Assembly: GCF_001187435.1 (NCBI RefSeq)
Contig: NZ_LFXA01000004.1
Location: 439,001 to 503,000, forward strand
From: Streptomyces caatingaensis
Lineage (GTDB): Bacteria > Actinomycetota > Actinomycetes > Streptomycetales > Streptomycetaceae
Length of the DNA stretch: 64,000 nucleotides
Direction: 5' to 3'
The position numbers and the translations under genes were made by a program. Each line of letters begins with the position of its first letter. Position 1 is the stretch's first letter. The notes below the pieces were generated by a model. That model did not search any database and was not told the origin of the DNA. It saw only the letters and a program-made list of their open reading frames with translations. Below, in pieces: positions 9,438 through 18,416 of this stretch.

Positions 9438-10100
9438 TTGGACTCGCCCGCCACGACGCCGTTCTCCACGCTCATCCGCACCGCCTCGCACGAGCAGCAC
9501 ACCGAGGCGGAGAACTCGTCGTTCATGAGCGACATGCTCGGCGGCCGGCTCGCCGTCTCCGCCTACCGGCGGTACACCGAGCAGCTCTGGTTCGTCTACC
9601 GGGCGCTGGAGGCCGCCGCCCCCGCCCTGCGCGACGACCCGGTCGCCGGCCCGTTCATCCGGCCCGAACTGGCCCGCACCGCCCAGCTGGAGCGCGACCT
9701 CGCCCACCTCGGCGGCGCCTCCTGGCGCGACGCCCTCGCCCCGCTCCCCGCCACCGCCGCCTACGCGGCCCGCATCGAGGAGTGCGCCCGCACCTGGCCC
9801 GCCGGCTACGTCGCCCACCACTACACCCGCTACCTCGGCGACCTCTCCGGCGGCCAGATCATCCGCGGCACCGCCGAGAAGACCTGGGGCTTCGCCCGCA
9901 AGGGCGACGGCGTCCGCTTCTACGTCTTCGAGGAGATCCCCAACCCCGCGGCCTTCAAGCGCGAATACCGCGCCCTCCTCGACCGGCTCCCCCTGGACGA
10001 CCTGGAGAAGCAGCAGGTCGTCACCGAGTGCAAGCGCGCCTTCGCGCTCAACACGGCGGTGTTCCGAGAGCTTTCGGAGGAGTTCCCGCTCAGCGCGTGA
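9438..10100 (+). CDS. hmuO: Biliverdin-producing heme oxygenase
   Basis: 220 aa; cleaves heme to biliverdin, CO and Fe(II). The proximal heme ligand is His21 in the EQHTEAEN block, and the distal-helix signature GDLSGGQ is at residues 134-140. Start is TTG at 9438 with GGAG 7 bp upstream; no in-frame ATG/GTG fits the conserved N-terminus. Length is normal for the HmuO family. The iron boxes immediately upstream place it in the iron-starvation regulon together with the htaA/hmuTUV genes about 6-12 kb further on. Confidence 0.93.
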   Translation: MDSPATTPFSTLIRTASHEQHTEAENSSFMSDMLGGRLAVSAYRRYTEQLWFVYRALEAAAPALRDDPVAGPFIRPELARTAQLERDLAHLGGASWRDALAPLPATAAYAARIEECARTWPAGYVAHHYTRYLGDLSGGQIIRGTAEKTWGFARKGDGVRFYVFEEIPNPAAFKREYRALLDRLPLDDLEKQQVVTECKRAFALNTAVFRELSEEFPLSA

Positions 10101-10399
10101 GGCGACGGCCCCGGCCCGGTTCAAGAAGGACACGGCCCTGGTTCCGGTCACCCTCTCCTACGGGGCGCGCCAGCCGGTCCGCCGGGCGCGGCGCCGGCTC
10201 GCGCCGGGGCGCCCGTACACCGGAAGCGGCGATACCGCACTCCCAGCGCGCCCGTTCGCAACCGTGATCGAGCAGTCCGCGCCGTCTTCGGCTTGGCGGT
10301 ATCCGCCCCTTCTCCCCGACCCTCCGGCCCGTGATGGTGGGCATGTGGAACCGGCGGCGGACCCGCCGCCGGCGGACCGAGAGAGAGGAAGTCCCGCAC

Positions 10400-10849
10400 A
10401 TGCCTCCGATCCCGGTGAAGCCCGGCATCTACAAGGTCCACACCCACCTCATCGGCCCGGGCATGCTGGTGACGGCCACGGAACACGCCGTCAAACACGG
10501 CGCGCCCCTCATCGTCGACCGCCCGTACCCCGTCCCGTTCGAGCAGGAGTGGGCCGTCGTCCCGGCCGAGCCCGTACCCGGCTCGCCGTACGTGTTCCAC
10601 CTCGCCTACGAGGACCGGGCGGGCATCGTCATCGCCGAGGACAAGATCTGGGTCAACAACGTCCCCCGCGAGGAGTGGGCGAAGTTCACCTTCGAGAAGG
10701 TCATAGGCGGCGTCAAGATCCTGTCGGACAAGGGCCTCGCCTGGCGCGCGCCGCACCGCGGCGCACAGACCGAACTCGTCCCGCCGAAGCCGGAGTTCCA
10801 GGAGACCTGGACGCTGGAGTTCATCCGTCCCGTCGAGGGCACCGAGTAG
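10400..10849 (+). CDS. Hypothetical beta-rich protein (possible I66-like inhibitor fold)
   Basis: 149 aa from ATG 10400 (GAGAGAGGAAG upstream). It opens with PGIYKVHTHLIGPGM and continues as short beta strands rich in aromatic residues, with a DKIWVNN block and a WAPxxxx-like ending. This layout recalls beta-trefoil I66 serine-protease inhibitor proteins, but the match is by eye and weak. No signal peptide. The 299 bp between hmuO and this gene hold no gene or clear terminator that I can see. Confidence 0.6.
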   Translation: MPPIPVKPGIYKVHTHLIGPGMLVTATEHAVKHGAPLIVDRPYPVPFEQEWAVVPAEPVPGSPYVFHLAYEDRAGIVIAEDKIWVNNVPREEWAKFTFEKVIGGVKILSDKGLAWRAPHRGAQTELVPPKPEFQETWTLEFIRPVEGTE

Positions 10850-10932
10850 CACCCGGCCGGGGTGGGGCGGCCCCGGCCGCCCCACCCCTGAAACGAGTGG
10901 CTTGTTCCGCTGCGCCCTGATAGTCAGTCCCG

Positions 10933-12036
10933 GTGGACAGACTGCTGACGGCGATCGACGCCTGCGACCACCGGGCGGCCGCCGAGGAGACGGTGCGGCC
11001 GGACGAGGTGAACCGCCGCGCCGAGGACGGGCGTACGCCGCTGCTGCGGGCGGTCGACCGGGGGGCCAACGACATCGTGGGCACGCTCCTGCGCCAAGGG
11101 GCGGACCCGCGGCTCTCGGACGCGGCGGGGCGTGACGCCCTGGCCCTGGCCCGGTACTGGCGGACGGCCGGAGCCGAGGACGAACTGCGGCGCAGGACCG
11201 GGTCCTCGGAGACCGTCCGCCGCACCAGCGTCCAGGACGCGTACGAGAACGTCTGCACCGAGCTGTCCCTCGGCGGTCTGGCCGTCCGCGACACCCACAC
11301 CGCGATCCTCACCGAGCTGGAGCCCGCGTACGGGATCACGCAGCCGTTCGCCGAGCTGCTGGGCCGCGCCGTGACCGGGCCCGGCGTCCAACACCCCGCC
11401 TGGCAGGCGTCCCTGGGCGTGCTCCACGACCGCCACGACCCCGCCGTCTGGGACGAGGCGGCCGCCCTCCGCGACCGTACGGACCCGCTGGAACGGTACT
11501 TCGGCGCGGAGTTGATGCGGACGATCAGCCTCTTCGACGAGAGCGAGGAATCACCCTTCGACGGCCCGCTCGTCGACCTCTTCCTCGCCTGAGCGGAGCA
11601 GGAGGAGGACCCGCTGGTCCTGCGCGGCGTCACCGCCGGCCTCGCCGGTGCCCTGGACCCCCGGGGCGAACGGCCGCTGCCCGCGCTCACCCGGCACGCC
11701 GACGCCGAGGTCCGCAGGTGGGCCCTCAGCGGTCTCGGCGCGGCCGTGGGGCGGGGGACCTCCGAGGCCGTGGCCGCCGTTCTGGAACGCACCCGGGACG
11801 CGGACGCCGGCGTCCGCGCCTACGCCTGCAAGGTGCTGGCCCGGTCGCCCAAGGGCTCCCCCGTCGCGACGGACGCGCTCGCGGCACGCCTGCGCGACGA
11901 GGACGAGACCGTCCGCGTCACCGCCGCCGTCGAGCTGGCCCGGCGCGGCGACGGCCGCGGCGGGGAAGTCCTCGGCGGCCTCGGCCCGGTCGACCCGAAC
12001 GCGCCGTACTACTGGGAACTGCGCTACCTGCCCTGA
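10933..12036 (+). pseudogene. Ankyrin/HEAT-repeat protein interrupted by one in-frame TGA
   Basis: From GTG 10933 the frame encodes ankyrin-like repeats (NRRAEDGRTPLLRAVDRGA, residues ~25-60) and then a helical region. It meets TGA at 11590-11592 after residue 219. The same frame continues without another stop to 12036 and encodes HEAT-like repeats (HADAEVRRWALSGLGAA; RDADAGVRAYACKVLA; RDEDETVRVTAAVELA). Reading the TGA as a sense codon, for example Trp, gives a continuous 367-aa protein of a common streptomycete ankyrin+HEAT type. So a TGG-to-TGA point stop (or sequencing error) is the simplest reading. The first 219 residues can still be made; an internal GTG start (11746) could allow expression of a HEAT fragment. 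Confidence 0.75.
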
Positions 12037-12041
12037 GCCGC

Positions 12042-12815
12042 TCAGCGCCTCCCCGCGCCCACCAGGCCGCCGACCTCGACCGTCCCCTCCGGGAGGGGGC
12101 GGGTACGGATCAGGGACGCCGCGCCCTGGCGGATCTCCAGGGCCCGGCCCAGTTCCGCCGTGAGGACCAGGGCCGCCGCGCCCGTGGCCTCGTCCTCCTC
12201 GATCCCGTCCCCGCGCCGCGGGAACCCCCGGGCGCGGACCCGGCCCGCCGCCTCGTCCTCCCACGCCCACGCGTACAGCCAGCCCTCGCCCGGCGGCGGC
12301 GCGGGCAGCGCGTCCACCTCTCCCGGCGTCGCGTACCGCCGCGTCCTGCGGCCCGTCGCCCACTCCGGGCGGGCCGCGATCCACACCGTGCCGTCGGCGT
12401 CCCGGCGCGCCGGGACCTCGCCGGCGGGCGGGCGCAGCACGTCCGCCTTCAGCAGCCACGCCACGCCGATCAGCGGGTGGCCCGCGAACGGGAGCCGGAC
12501 GCTCGGCGTCCAGATGTCCACCGCGCCGGTGCGCTCGTCGTCCACGAACACCGTCTCGCCGAAGCCCAGCTCGCGGGCGAGCGCCCGGCGCTCCTCCGGG
12601 GTCGGGACGGACGCGCCGTCGCGCACGACCCCGAGGGCGTTGCCGCCCCGGCCGTCCGCCCCGCGGAAGACGTGGAGGACGGTCACCCCATCCGTGTTGA
12701 TCATTGCCCCATTCAACAACAGGGCCGCGTAGTCGGTGAAGCGACGGGCCCCGCAGTCACCGCAGCGCTGCCCACCGGGGGCCGCCCGCCAGCCGGAGGC
12801 GTGGCCGCACGCCAT
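12042..12815 (-). CDS. DUF6255-like zinc ribbon fused in frame to a PhzF-family isomerase
   Basis: One open frame. Residues 1-37 (MACGHASGW...CGDCGARRFTDYAALL) look like the small DUF6255 family, with a Cys/His ribbon. From residue 38 (MINTDGVTVLHVF) it is a PhzF-type protein with a GNALGVV start, FGETVFV (PhzF general-acid Glu region), LPFAGHPLIG and EEDEATGAAALVL blocks. The PhzF part is 220 aa, shorter than the usual 260-290. The ATG at 12815 overlaps the DUF6415 stop by 1 nt, implying coupled translation. An internal ATG at 12704 could start PhzF alone, so true fusion versus a missed stop is open. Substrate unknown. Confidence 0.75.
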   Translation of the reverse strand: MACGHASGWRAAPGGQRCGDCGARRFTDYAALLLNGAMINTDGVTVLHVFRGADGRGGNALGVVRDGASVPTPEERRALARELGFGETVFVDDERTGAVDIWTPSVRLPFAGHPLIGVAWLLKADVLRPPAGEVPARRDADGTVWIAARPEWATGRRTRRYATPGEVDALPAPPPGEGWLYAWAWEDEAAGRVRARGFPRRGDGIEEDEATGAAALVLTAELGRALEIRQGAASLIRTRPLPEGTVEVGGLVGAGRR

Positions 12816-13234
12816 CAGCGCTCCCTCTCCGCCACGATCGCCAGCTTCTCGGCGTGGCCGCGGAGTTCGCGCGCGGACTGCGCGAGGCCGCGGGCGTATC
12901 CGTACGCGGAGCGCAGCCCGTCGCCGGGCCCGACCCGGTCCGCGCGGTGCAGCGCCTCGTCCACGGCCTTCTCGGCCGCGACGCGGCGGGGGTCGTCGCG
13001 CGGCAGCAGCCCCGCGGCGGCCTCGGCCACGTCGGCGGCCCTCGTCTTGATGAACCGGCGCAGCAGCACCGTCGCGGACGTCACCTTGCCCACGGGCGGC
13101 AGGATGTGCGCGGGCGCGGCGAGGATCGCGTCGGCGAGGGCCAGGATGTCGGCGTCCGGCCCGGCTTCGCACCGGGGACGCGGCGGGGTGGCTCGACCCC
13201 CGTTGGTCATTGCGGTTCCGGGCCGGACGGGCAT
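12815..13234 (-). CDS. DUF6415-family protein
   Basis: 139-aa helical protein, ATG 13234 with AGGAG about 10 bp upstream. It resembles the DUF6415 'natural product biosynthesis' family (LADAILAAPAHILPPVG...; ARGLAQSARELRGHAEKL). These proteins commonly sit beside DUF6255 and Scr1-type XRE regulators in streptomycetes, as here, where the XRE gene is divergent 168 bp away. Despite the family name there is no NRPS/PKS or other pathway in the window. Molecular function unknown. Confidence 0.75.
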   Translation of the reverse strand: MPVRPGTAMTNGGRATPPRPRCEAGPDADILALADAILAAPAHILPPVGKVTSATVLLRRFIKTRAADVAEAAAGLLPRDDPRRVAAEKAVDEALHRADRVGPGDGLRSAYGYARGLAQSARELRGHAEKLAIVAERER

Positions 13235-13402
13235 GGCGGCGTGATCTCCTTGCGGGGCGGGCATCAGGGGAAGGGGCATTCGAACACGCCGTCATGAGAG
13301 AGGAGTTGGCGTTCCGGTTCCCCGTACCAGTATCGGCCCCGGCCCCTATGCTCGGCCCCATCTCGGTTCGACGTTTCCGATCGTCCATTGGGGGATACAG
13401 CC

Positions 13403-14260
13403 ATGCCCGCTCCGAAGCCGCTCGATCCCTCCCAGGGCATGGTGGCCCGGTTCGGGGCGCTGCTCCGCGAGTTGCGCGGGCAGCGGGGCTGGTCACAGGC
13501 CCGGCTCGGCCACGTGGTGGGAATTTCCAACAGCGCCGTTTCCAAGTACGAGACCGGTGAGAAAGTCCCGCCGCCGGACATCGCGCGGCTGTTGGACGGC
13601 GCACTCGGCGCCGGCGGACGGCTGCTCGAAGCCCTGGACCGAATCAACGACGACCCCGGTTCGAGATGGCTCCAGAAGTTCTTCGACCTCGAAACCAGGG
13701 CGACGGCCTTCCGGCAGCTCGTGGATCTGGTGCCGGCTCTCCTGCAAACCGAGGGGTACATCAGGGCCGCCCTGAGTCGCGGAATGACGTTCTTCGGTGG
13801 TGACCTCGAGGAAAAGGTGCGGTTCCGGCTTGCCAGGGCCGCGATCCTGGACGCTCCCGGCGCACCGCGATTCTCGGCGGTCATCGACGAAAGAGCCCTG
13901 CACGTGTGCGTCGGCGGCCCCCGTGTCATGGCCGGTCAACTGTCCAGGCTCATCGCCATGAGCGCCAAGGACAACATTCGGATCAGGGTCACCCCGTTCA
14001 ACGGACACGGCCTGCTCGACTCACCGTCCATCACCCTCATGACGCTTCCCGGCGGCCGGACCGTCGTGCACCGTCCGGACCCCGTCCAGGATTCCTGCGT
14101 GACGAGTCCGGACATCGTCACCGCGTACACCTCGCTGTACGAACACCTGGAGAGCGAGGCGCTGTCCGAGAAGGCAACAATCGATCTGATCCGCAACGTA
14201 CTTGAGGAGAAGTACAGTGCCCACCACCAAAGTCTGGCGCAAGAGCAGCTACTCCAGTAG
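13403..14260 (+). CDS. XRE-family regulator (Scr1-like, DUF5753 C-terminus)
   Basis: 285 aa, ATG 13403. Residues ~15-70 form an XRE helix-turn-helix (LRGQRGWSQARLGHVVGISNS split around the recognition helix; SAVSKYETG). The rest matches the DUF5753/Scr1 domain (LVPALLQTEGYIRA, IDERALHV, IRVTPFNGH, VHRPDPVQD). Such proteins pair with a DUF397 partner, which here overlaps its 3' end by 44 nt. The pair is proposed to act as a regulator/toxin-antitoxin-like switch in differentiation; role here inferred. Confidence 0.9.
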   Translation: MPAPKPLDPSQGMVARFGALLRELRGQRGWSQARLGHVVGISNSAVSKYETGEKVPPPDIARLLDGALGAGGRLLEALDRINDDPGSRWLQKFFDLETRATAFRQLVDLVPALLQTEGYIRAALSRGMTFFGGDLEEKVRFRLARAAILDAPGAPRFSAVIDERALHVCVGGPRVMAGQLSRLIAMSAKDNIRIRVTPFNGHGLLDSPSITLMTLPGGRTVVHRPDPVQDSCVTSPDIVTAYTSLYEHLESEALSEKATIDLIRNVLEEKYSAHHQSLAQEQLLQ

Positions 14261-14423
14261 CGGCACCTCCGGTTGCGTCGAAGTGGCCGACCACCTCCCC
14301 GGCAGAATCCCCATACGCGACAGCAAAACCGCCCCGCACGGCCCGTCCATCACCTTCCAGGCCACCCCGTGGGCATCCTTCGTCACCGCCCTCACGGACA
14401 ACGGCGCACTGCGCCTCATCTGA
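14217..14423 (+). CDS. DUF397-domain protein
   Basis: 68 aa, GTG start at 14217 with GAGGAG at 14203-14208. Hallmark features: VWRKSSYSSSG, GCVEVAD, IRDSK, ITFQATPWASFV. It is nested over the last 44 nt of the XRE gene, so translation is coupled. DUF397 proteins are the small partners of Scr1-type XRE regulators. Confidence 0.9.
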   Translation: MPTTKVWRKSSYSSSGTSGCVEVADHLPGRIPIRDSKTAPHGPSITFQATPWASFVTALTDNGALRLI

Positions 14424-14686
14424 CGGGACAGGCATAACCCGGCTCCCCGGGACGTCCCGTCCACCCGAGCCGCCACGGCACGGGGCTGCGGGCGACCGGG
14501 CGCGCGGAGGCCGGGTCAGCACGCCCCGGGAAGGGGCGCAACCACCTCGGCACCCGGCCGGATCGTCGTGAACACGTCGAGGGCGACACCCCTGCCGAAT
14601 CACCGCTGTCGTGCCACCATCAGAAGCGGCGACACTCAACACCCGTCCGTTCAAGGGTGCTTGGTCCCGGAAAGGATCAACGGGGG

Positions 14687-16669
14687 ATGTCCGGCATACG
14701 TGTCATGCCGCTCGGGGACGACGACCCCAAGCGGCTGGGAGGCTATCGGCTCCTGTGGCGGCTCGCCACCGGTGGCATGGGGCGGATCCATCTCGCGCGG
14801 GCCGCCGTGGGGGAACCGCTCGTCGCGGTGAAGACACTGCTCACGGAGGGCGTCGTGAGCGCGGTGGACCGCAAGCGGTTCGCCCGCGAGGTCGATCTGG
14901 CCCGGCGGGTCGACAGTGCGTACACGGCCCGCGTGCTCGACGCCGACCCGCGGGCCGAACGGCCGTGGATGGCGATCGAGTACGTCCCGGCGCCGTCCCT
15001 GGGCGACCTCGTGCAGGGCGCCGGGCCGTTGCCGCCGGCGGCGCTGTCGTGGGTGGCGGCGGGGACGGTGCAGGCGTTGATGGCCCTGCACGAGAAGGAC
15101 GTCGTGCACCGGGACATCAAGCCGCAGAACATCCTGCTGCCACTGAGCGGCCCGCTGGTCATCGACTTCGGGATCTCGCATGCCGCCGACCGGACGACGA
15201 CGTCGGTGACGCTCGGGACGATCGACTACATGTCGCCGGAGCAGGCGCACGGCAGGAGCTCCACGCGGGCGTCCGACGTGTTCTCGCTGGGGGCGACGCT
15301 GTTCCACCTGGCGGTGGGCCGTCCGCCGTACGCCGAGGGCGCGGAGGGCCAGCTCCAGCGGCTGGCCCGGGTGCAGGCGGGACGGCTGGACCTGGCGGGG
15401 CTGCCGGACGAGCTGGCTCCGCTGATCCGTCCGTGCCTGGCGCGGGAGCCGGGGCGGCGGCCGGAGTTGGCGGACCTGCTGGTCGGCTTCCTGGAGAAGG
15501 CGGACCGGACGGCCTCGTGGAGCGCGGAGCGGTGGCTGCCGAGCGGCTGGACGACGCTGATCTCCGCGTACGAGGCGCACGGCCGGGCGCTGGACGCGGA
15601 CCCGGACGCGGCGGCGGCGATGACCGACGCCACCACCCGCCCGGTGCCCCCGCCGCCGCCCACCGCCCTCGACACCCATGAGCGGGACGCCCGCCGGGAG
15701 CGGGAACGGCAGGCCCGCGAGGCCCGCGAGCGCCGGGAACAGGAGCTGCGCGAGCTGATGGCGGCCGCGGTGCGCGCCCGGGCGCGGGAGGAGGAGAGGC
15801 GGCGGAGGGAGGAGGACGAGAAGCGCCGGGAGGAGACCGGGAGGAAGCGGCAACAGGCCTACGGGGGCTGGGCCGCGGCCCTGCTCGTCGCGGTGCTCGT
15901 GATCGCGCTCGTCAACTGGCAGCCGTGGAGGAAGAAGGACGAGGAGGAGGCGGGGCCGGCGGTGTATCCGACGGTCACCGCGCCGAGTTCGCCGAGCCCG
16001 TCGCGGACACCGCTCGTGCCGACGGCCCGCACGGACGTGGACACGGGCGGGGACAAGGGCGGAGACAGGGGCACGGGCACGAGCGCGGGCACCGGCGGCT
16101 CGGACTCCGTCCTGACGCCGCGCCGCTCGCAGTCCCCCGCCTCCGACCCCACGGAGGACGCCTTCCGGGCCGTCTCGGCCGGCGACTGCCTGGCCGTGTA
16201 CGACACCGGCGCCGGCGGCCGCAGCGCCTACCGGTGGAGCACCCGCGTCCCCCGGAAGGTGTCCTGCGGCGGCCAGTGGGCGGGCCTCGTCCGTGTCACC
16301 AGCACCGGCGCCGGCGGCGACTCCTGCCCGACCGCGATGGGGCAGGCCTCGTGGACGTACGCGTCCTCCGTCACGGGACGGACCACGAGGCTCTGCCTCA
16401 CCCGCGTCTACCTCAAGGACTACTGCCTCCTCGGCGAGCGGTCCGGCGACAGCGTCGCGATCGGCGCGATGACGGCCGTCGACTGCCGCGCCCAGCGCGT
16501 CCCCGTCCCGTACAACCAGGTCATGCACCTCAGCGGCGTCTACCGGGCCCCGCCGCCCGGCACTCCCGTCAACTGCCGCCAGAGCTCCAGCGACCGGCGG
16601 ACGTACTGGACATGGCGGGTGGACGACGACGCGACGCTGCTCTGCGTGACGGTCTTCCAGGGATCGTGA
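14687..16669 (+). CDS. Membrane-anchored Ser/Thr protein kinase
   Basis: 660 aa. Kinase domain ~18-280: glycine loop ATGGMG, Lys49 in VAVK, catalytic loop HRDIKPQN (141-148), DFG at 160-162 and activation segment ending MSPEQ. A Pro-rich stretch, a highly charged coiled coil (Arg/Glu-rich) and one transmembrane helix (~390-412) follow. The extracellular C-terminal domain carries several cysteines, likely disulfide-bonded. No PASTA repeats, so the sensed ligand is unknown. ATG 14687 chosen with AAGGA upstream; an ATG at 14705 is also possible. The 263 bp upstream of it show no gene. Confidence 0.92.
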   Translation: MSGIRVMPLGDDDPKRLGGYRLLWRLATGGMGRIHLARAAVGEPLVAVKTLLTEGVVSAVDRKRFAREVDLARRVDSAYTARVLDADPRAERPWMAIEYVPAPSLGDLVQGAGPLPPAALSWVAAGTVQALMALHEKDVVHRDIKPQNILLPLSGPLVIDFGISHAADRTTTSVTLGTIDYMSPEQAHGRSSTRASDVFSLGATLFHLAVGRPPYAEGAEGQLQRLARVQAGRLDLAGLPDELAPLIRPCLAREPGRRPELADLLVGFLEKADRTASWSAERWLPSGWTTLISAYEAHGRALDADPDAAAAMTDATTRPVPPPPPTALDTHERDARRERERQAREARERREQELRELMAAAVRARAREEERRRREEDEKRREETGRKRQQAYGGWAAALLVAVLVIALVNWQPWRKKDEEEAGPAVYPTVTAPSSPSPSRTPLVPTARTDVDTGGDKGGDRGTGTSAGTGGSDSVLTPRRSQSPASDPTEDAFRAVSAGDCLAVYDTGAGGRSAYRWSTRVPRKVSCGGQWAGLVRVTSTGAGGDSCPTAMGQASWTYASSVTGRTTRLCLTRVYLKDYCLLGERSGDSVAIGAMTAVDCRAQRVPVPYNQVMHLSGVYRAPPPGTPVNCRQSSSDRRTYWTWRVDDDATLLCVTVFQGS

Positions 16670-16676
16670 CGGCTGT

Positions 16677-18320
16677 TCAGCGGCCCGCGGAGGCGGACTT
16701 GCGGCGCGCGCCCCAGACCGCGGCGCCGCCCGCGAGGACGAGCGCGGCGGCACTGCCGGCGAGGGCGCCGGTGGGGGTGTCGGAGCCGGTGTGGGCGAGG
16801 GTGTCGTCGGTGCCGGCTCCCCCGCTGGAGGAGGACGGCGAGGTGGAGGGAGGGGCGGCGGAGGAGCCGGTGTTGTCGGGGGTGGTGGGCGCCGAGGAAC
16901 CCTCGTCGTCGGCGGGCAGCTTGGCGTTCTTGTCGACGGCGATGTGGGCGGTCAGCGGATCCATGGCCTCGGACGGCTTGTAGAACGACCGGCCCTGGTA
17001 GCTGAACACCGTCGCGCCCTCGTCCGTCAGCGTCGTCAGGACGGCGTTGAGGCTGACGAGGCCGTCCTTGGCCTTGAGGGAGTCGTCGTTGAGCTTCAGG
17101 TTCACCAGCGGCACGTCGTTCGTGACCTTGCCGTTCCGGTTGACGGTCGCGTTCAGCGTGCCCTTGACGCCGTCCGCCTTGACCTTGAAGTCGCTGAATG
17201 TGATGTCCAGTTCCCACTTGCCCTTCGCGTCCTTGTGCCCGACGAAGTGCACGGAACCGTTGAACTTGGCGTTCAGCGAGGAGGCCGCCGCGTCGTAGGT
17301 GCCGCTCCCCTTGCCGAAGCGGAAGCCGCTGTTGACGGTCTGCGCCCCGTCGGCGGCCTCGGTCTTCCCGCCGGCGATCGGGCCGTTGACGTATTCGCGG
17401 AACTTCTGCTTGACGCCCCAGTAGAGATTCCCGTCGTACACCGGGCCGGACGCGGCCGACCGCTTGTTCCCGGGCTGCCCGGACGGCTCGGACGAGTGGT
17501 CCGGACGGGGCGGCTTGGGGTGGTGGTGACCCTGCGGCAGCAGGCTCTCGTCCGTGGCGGACGTCGGCCGCGCCGGTGCGGGGGCCGGCGCGGGCGGCGT
17601 CTGCGCGGCCGGCTCGGACCGGGACGGCGGCTTGGGCGCCGGTATCGCCTTGCCCTGCTTCACCGACAGCGTCGCCGCGTCCAGTCTCTCGCCCGCCCTG
17701 TAGAACGACCTGCCGTGGTACGAGAACGCCTTGGCGCCGTCGGCCGTCAGCTTGGCGGGGATCCGGGGGAAGGTCATGGCCCCGCCCGCGCCCCGGCCCG
17801 GCTCGACCTTGGACAGGTCGAGCGACGCGACCGCGACGTCGTTGCGGGTCTTGCCGTCGGCCGTGACGTCGGCGGTGATGCGGCCGGTCGAGCCCTTCGT
17901 CACAACCTTCAGGTCGGTGAACTTGAGGTCCAGCTCCCAGCGGCCCTTCGCGTCCTTGTGGCCGAGGAAGCGCACGCTGCCCTTGAAGGTCGTGGAGACG
18001 GCGTGCTGCGACAGGTCGTAGGTGCCCTTGCCGGCGGAGAAGGTGAACGCACCGTTCCCCTTCGCCTGCTGGGCGCCGTCGGCCACCTGGACCTTGCCGT
18101 CACTGACCGGGCCCGTGACATAGGCCCGGAAGGACTCCTTCACGCCCCAGGTCAGGGTGCCGTCCTTGAGCTCGAAGGTGGCCGGCGGCTTCGCGGACGC
18201 CGACGGCTTCGCCGCCGTCGGGGGTTCGTCGCCGGCCGCGTAGGCCGGCACGGCGGCGCCCGTCGCGGCCACCGTGGCTATCGCCGCCGCGAGCGCGAGC
18301 GACCTGTGGGATACGGCCAT
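16677..18320 (-). CDS. htaA: HtaA-domain heme-binding surface protein with sortase signal
   Basis: 547-aa exported protein: Sec signal peptide (residues 1-28, ending AVPAYA). It has two HtaA domains, each starting with a LxWGVKxxFRxYVxGPI pattern and ending with FSYxGRSFY, separated by a Pro-rich linker. The C-terminus has LAHTG, a hydrophobic helix and the basic tail ARRKSASAGR: a class E-like sortase sorting signal. HtaA domains bind heme through Tyr/His and pass it to HmuT. Second gene of an operon with the HtaA gene at 18417; a strong AAAAGGAG precedes the ATG. Convergent with the kinase gene. Confidence 0.9.
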   Translation of the reverse strand: MAVSHRSLALAAAIATVAATGAAVPAYAAGDEPPTAAKPSASAKPPATFELKDGTLTWGVKESFRAYVTGPVSDGKVQVADGAQQAKGNGAFTFSAGKGTYDLSQHAVSTTFKGSVRFLGHKDAKGRWELDLKFTDLKVVTKGSTGRITADVTADGKTRNDVAVASLDLSKVEPGRGAGGAMTFPRIPAKLTADGAKAFSYHGRSFYRAGERLDAATLSVKQGKAIPAPKPPSRSEPAAQTPPAPAPAPARPTSATDESLLPQGHHHPKPPRPDHSSEPSGQPGNKRSAASGPVYDGNLYWGVKQKFREYVNGPIAGGKTEAADGAQTVNSGFRFGKGSGTYDAAASSLNAKFNGSVHFVGHKDAKGKWELDITFSDFKVKADGVKGTLNATVNRNGKVTNDVPLVNLKLNDDSLKAKDGLVSLNAVLTTLTDEGATVFSYQGRSFYKPSEAMDPLTAHIAVDKNAKLPADDEGSSAPTTPDNTGSSAAPPSTSPSSSSGGAGTDDTLAHTGSDTPTGALAGSAAALVLAGGAAVWGARRKSASAGR

Positions 18321-18416
18321 GGTGTCGGGTCTCCTTTTGAAGAAGTGCGGCCCTTGCAGGCAGCGTATGAAAGGTAGTCAGGCGGACGGCCGTGCGGGAA
18401 GGGGTGGCCCGGCCGG

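Noticed and set aside
11590..11592. TGA as selenocysteine or programmed readthrough
   Set aside because: No SECIS-like hairpin or catalytic context; a point stop is simpler.
12042..14423. Start of a natural-product gene cluster
   Set aside because: DUF6255/DUF6415 carry that family label, but no core biosynthetic, tailoring or resistance genes surround them.
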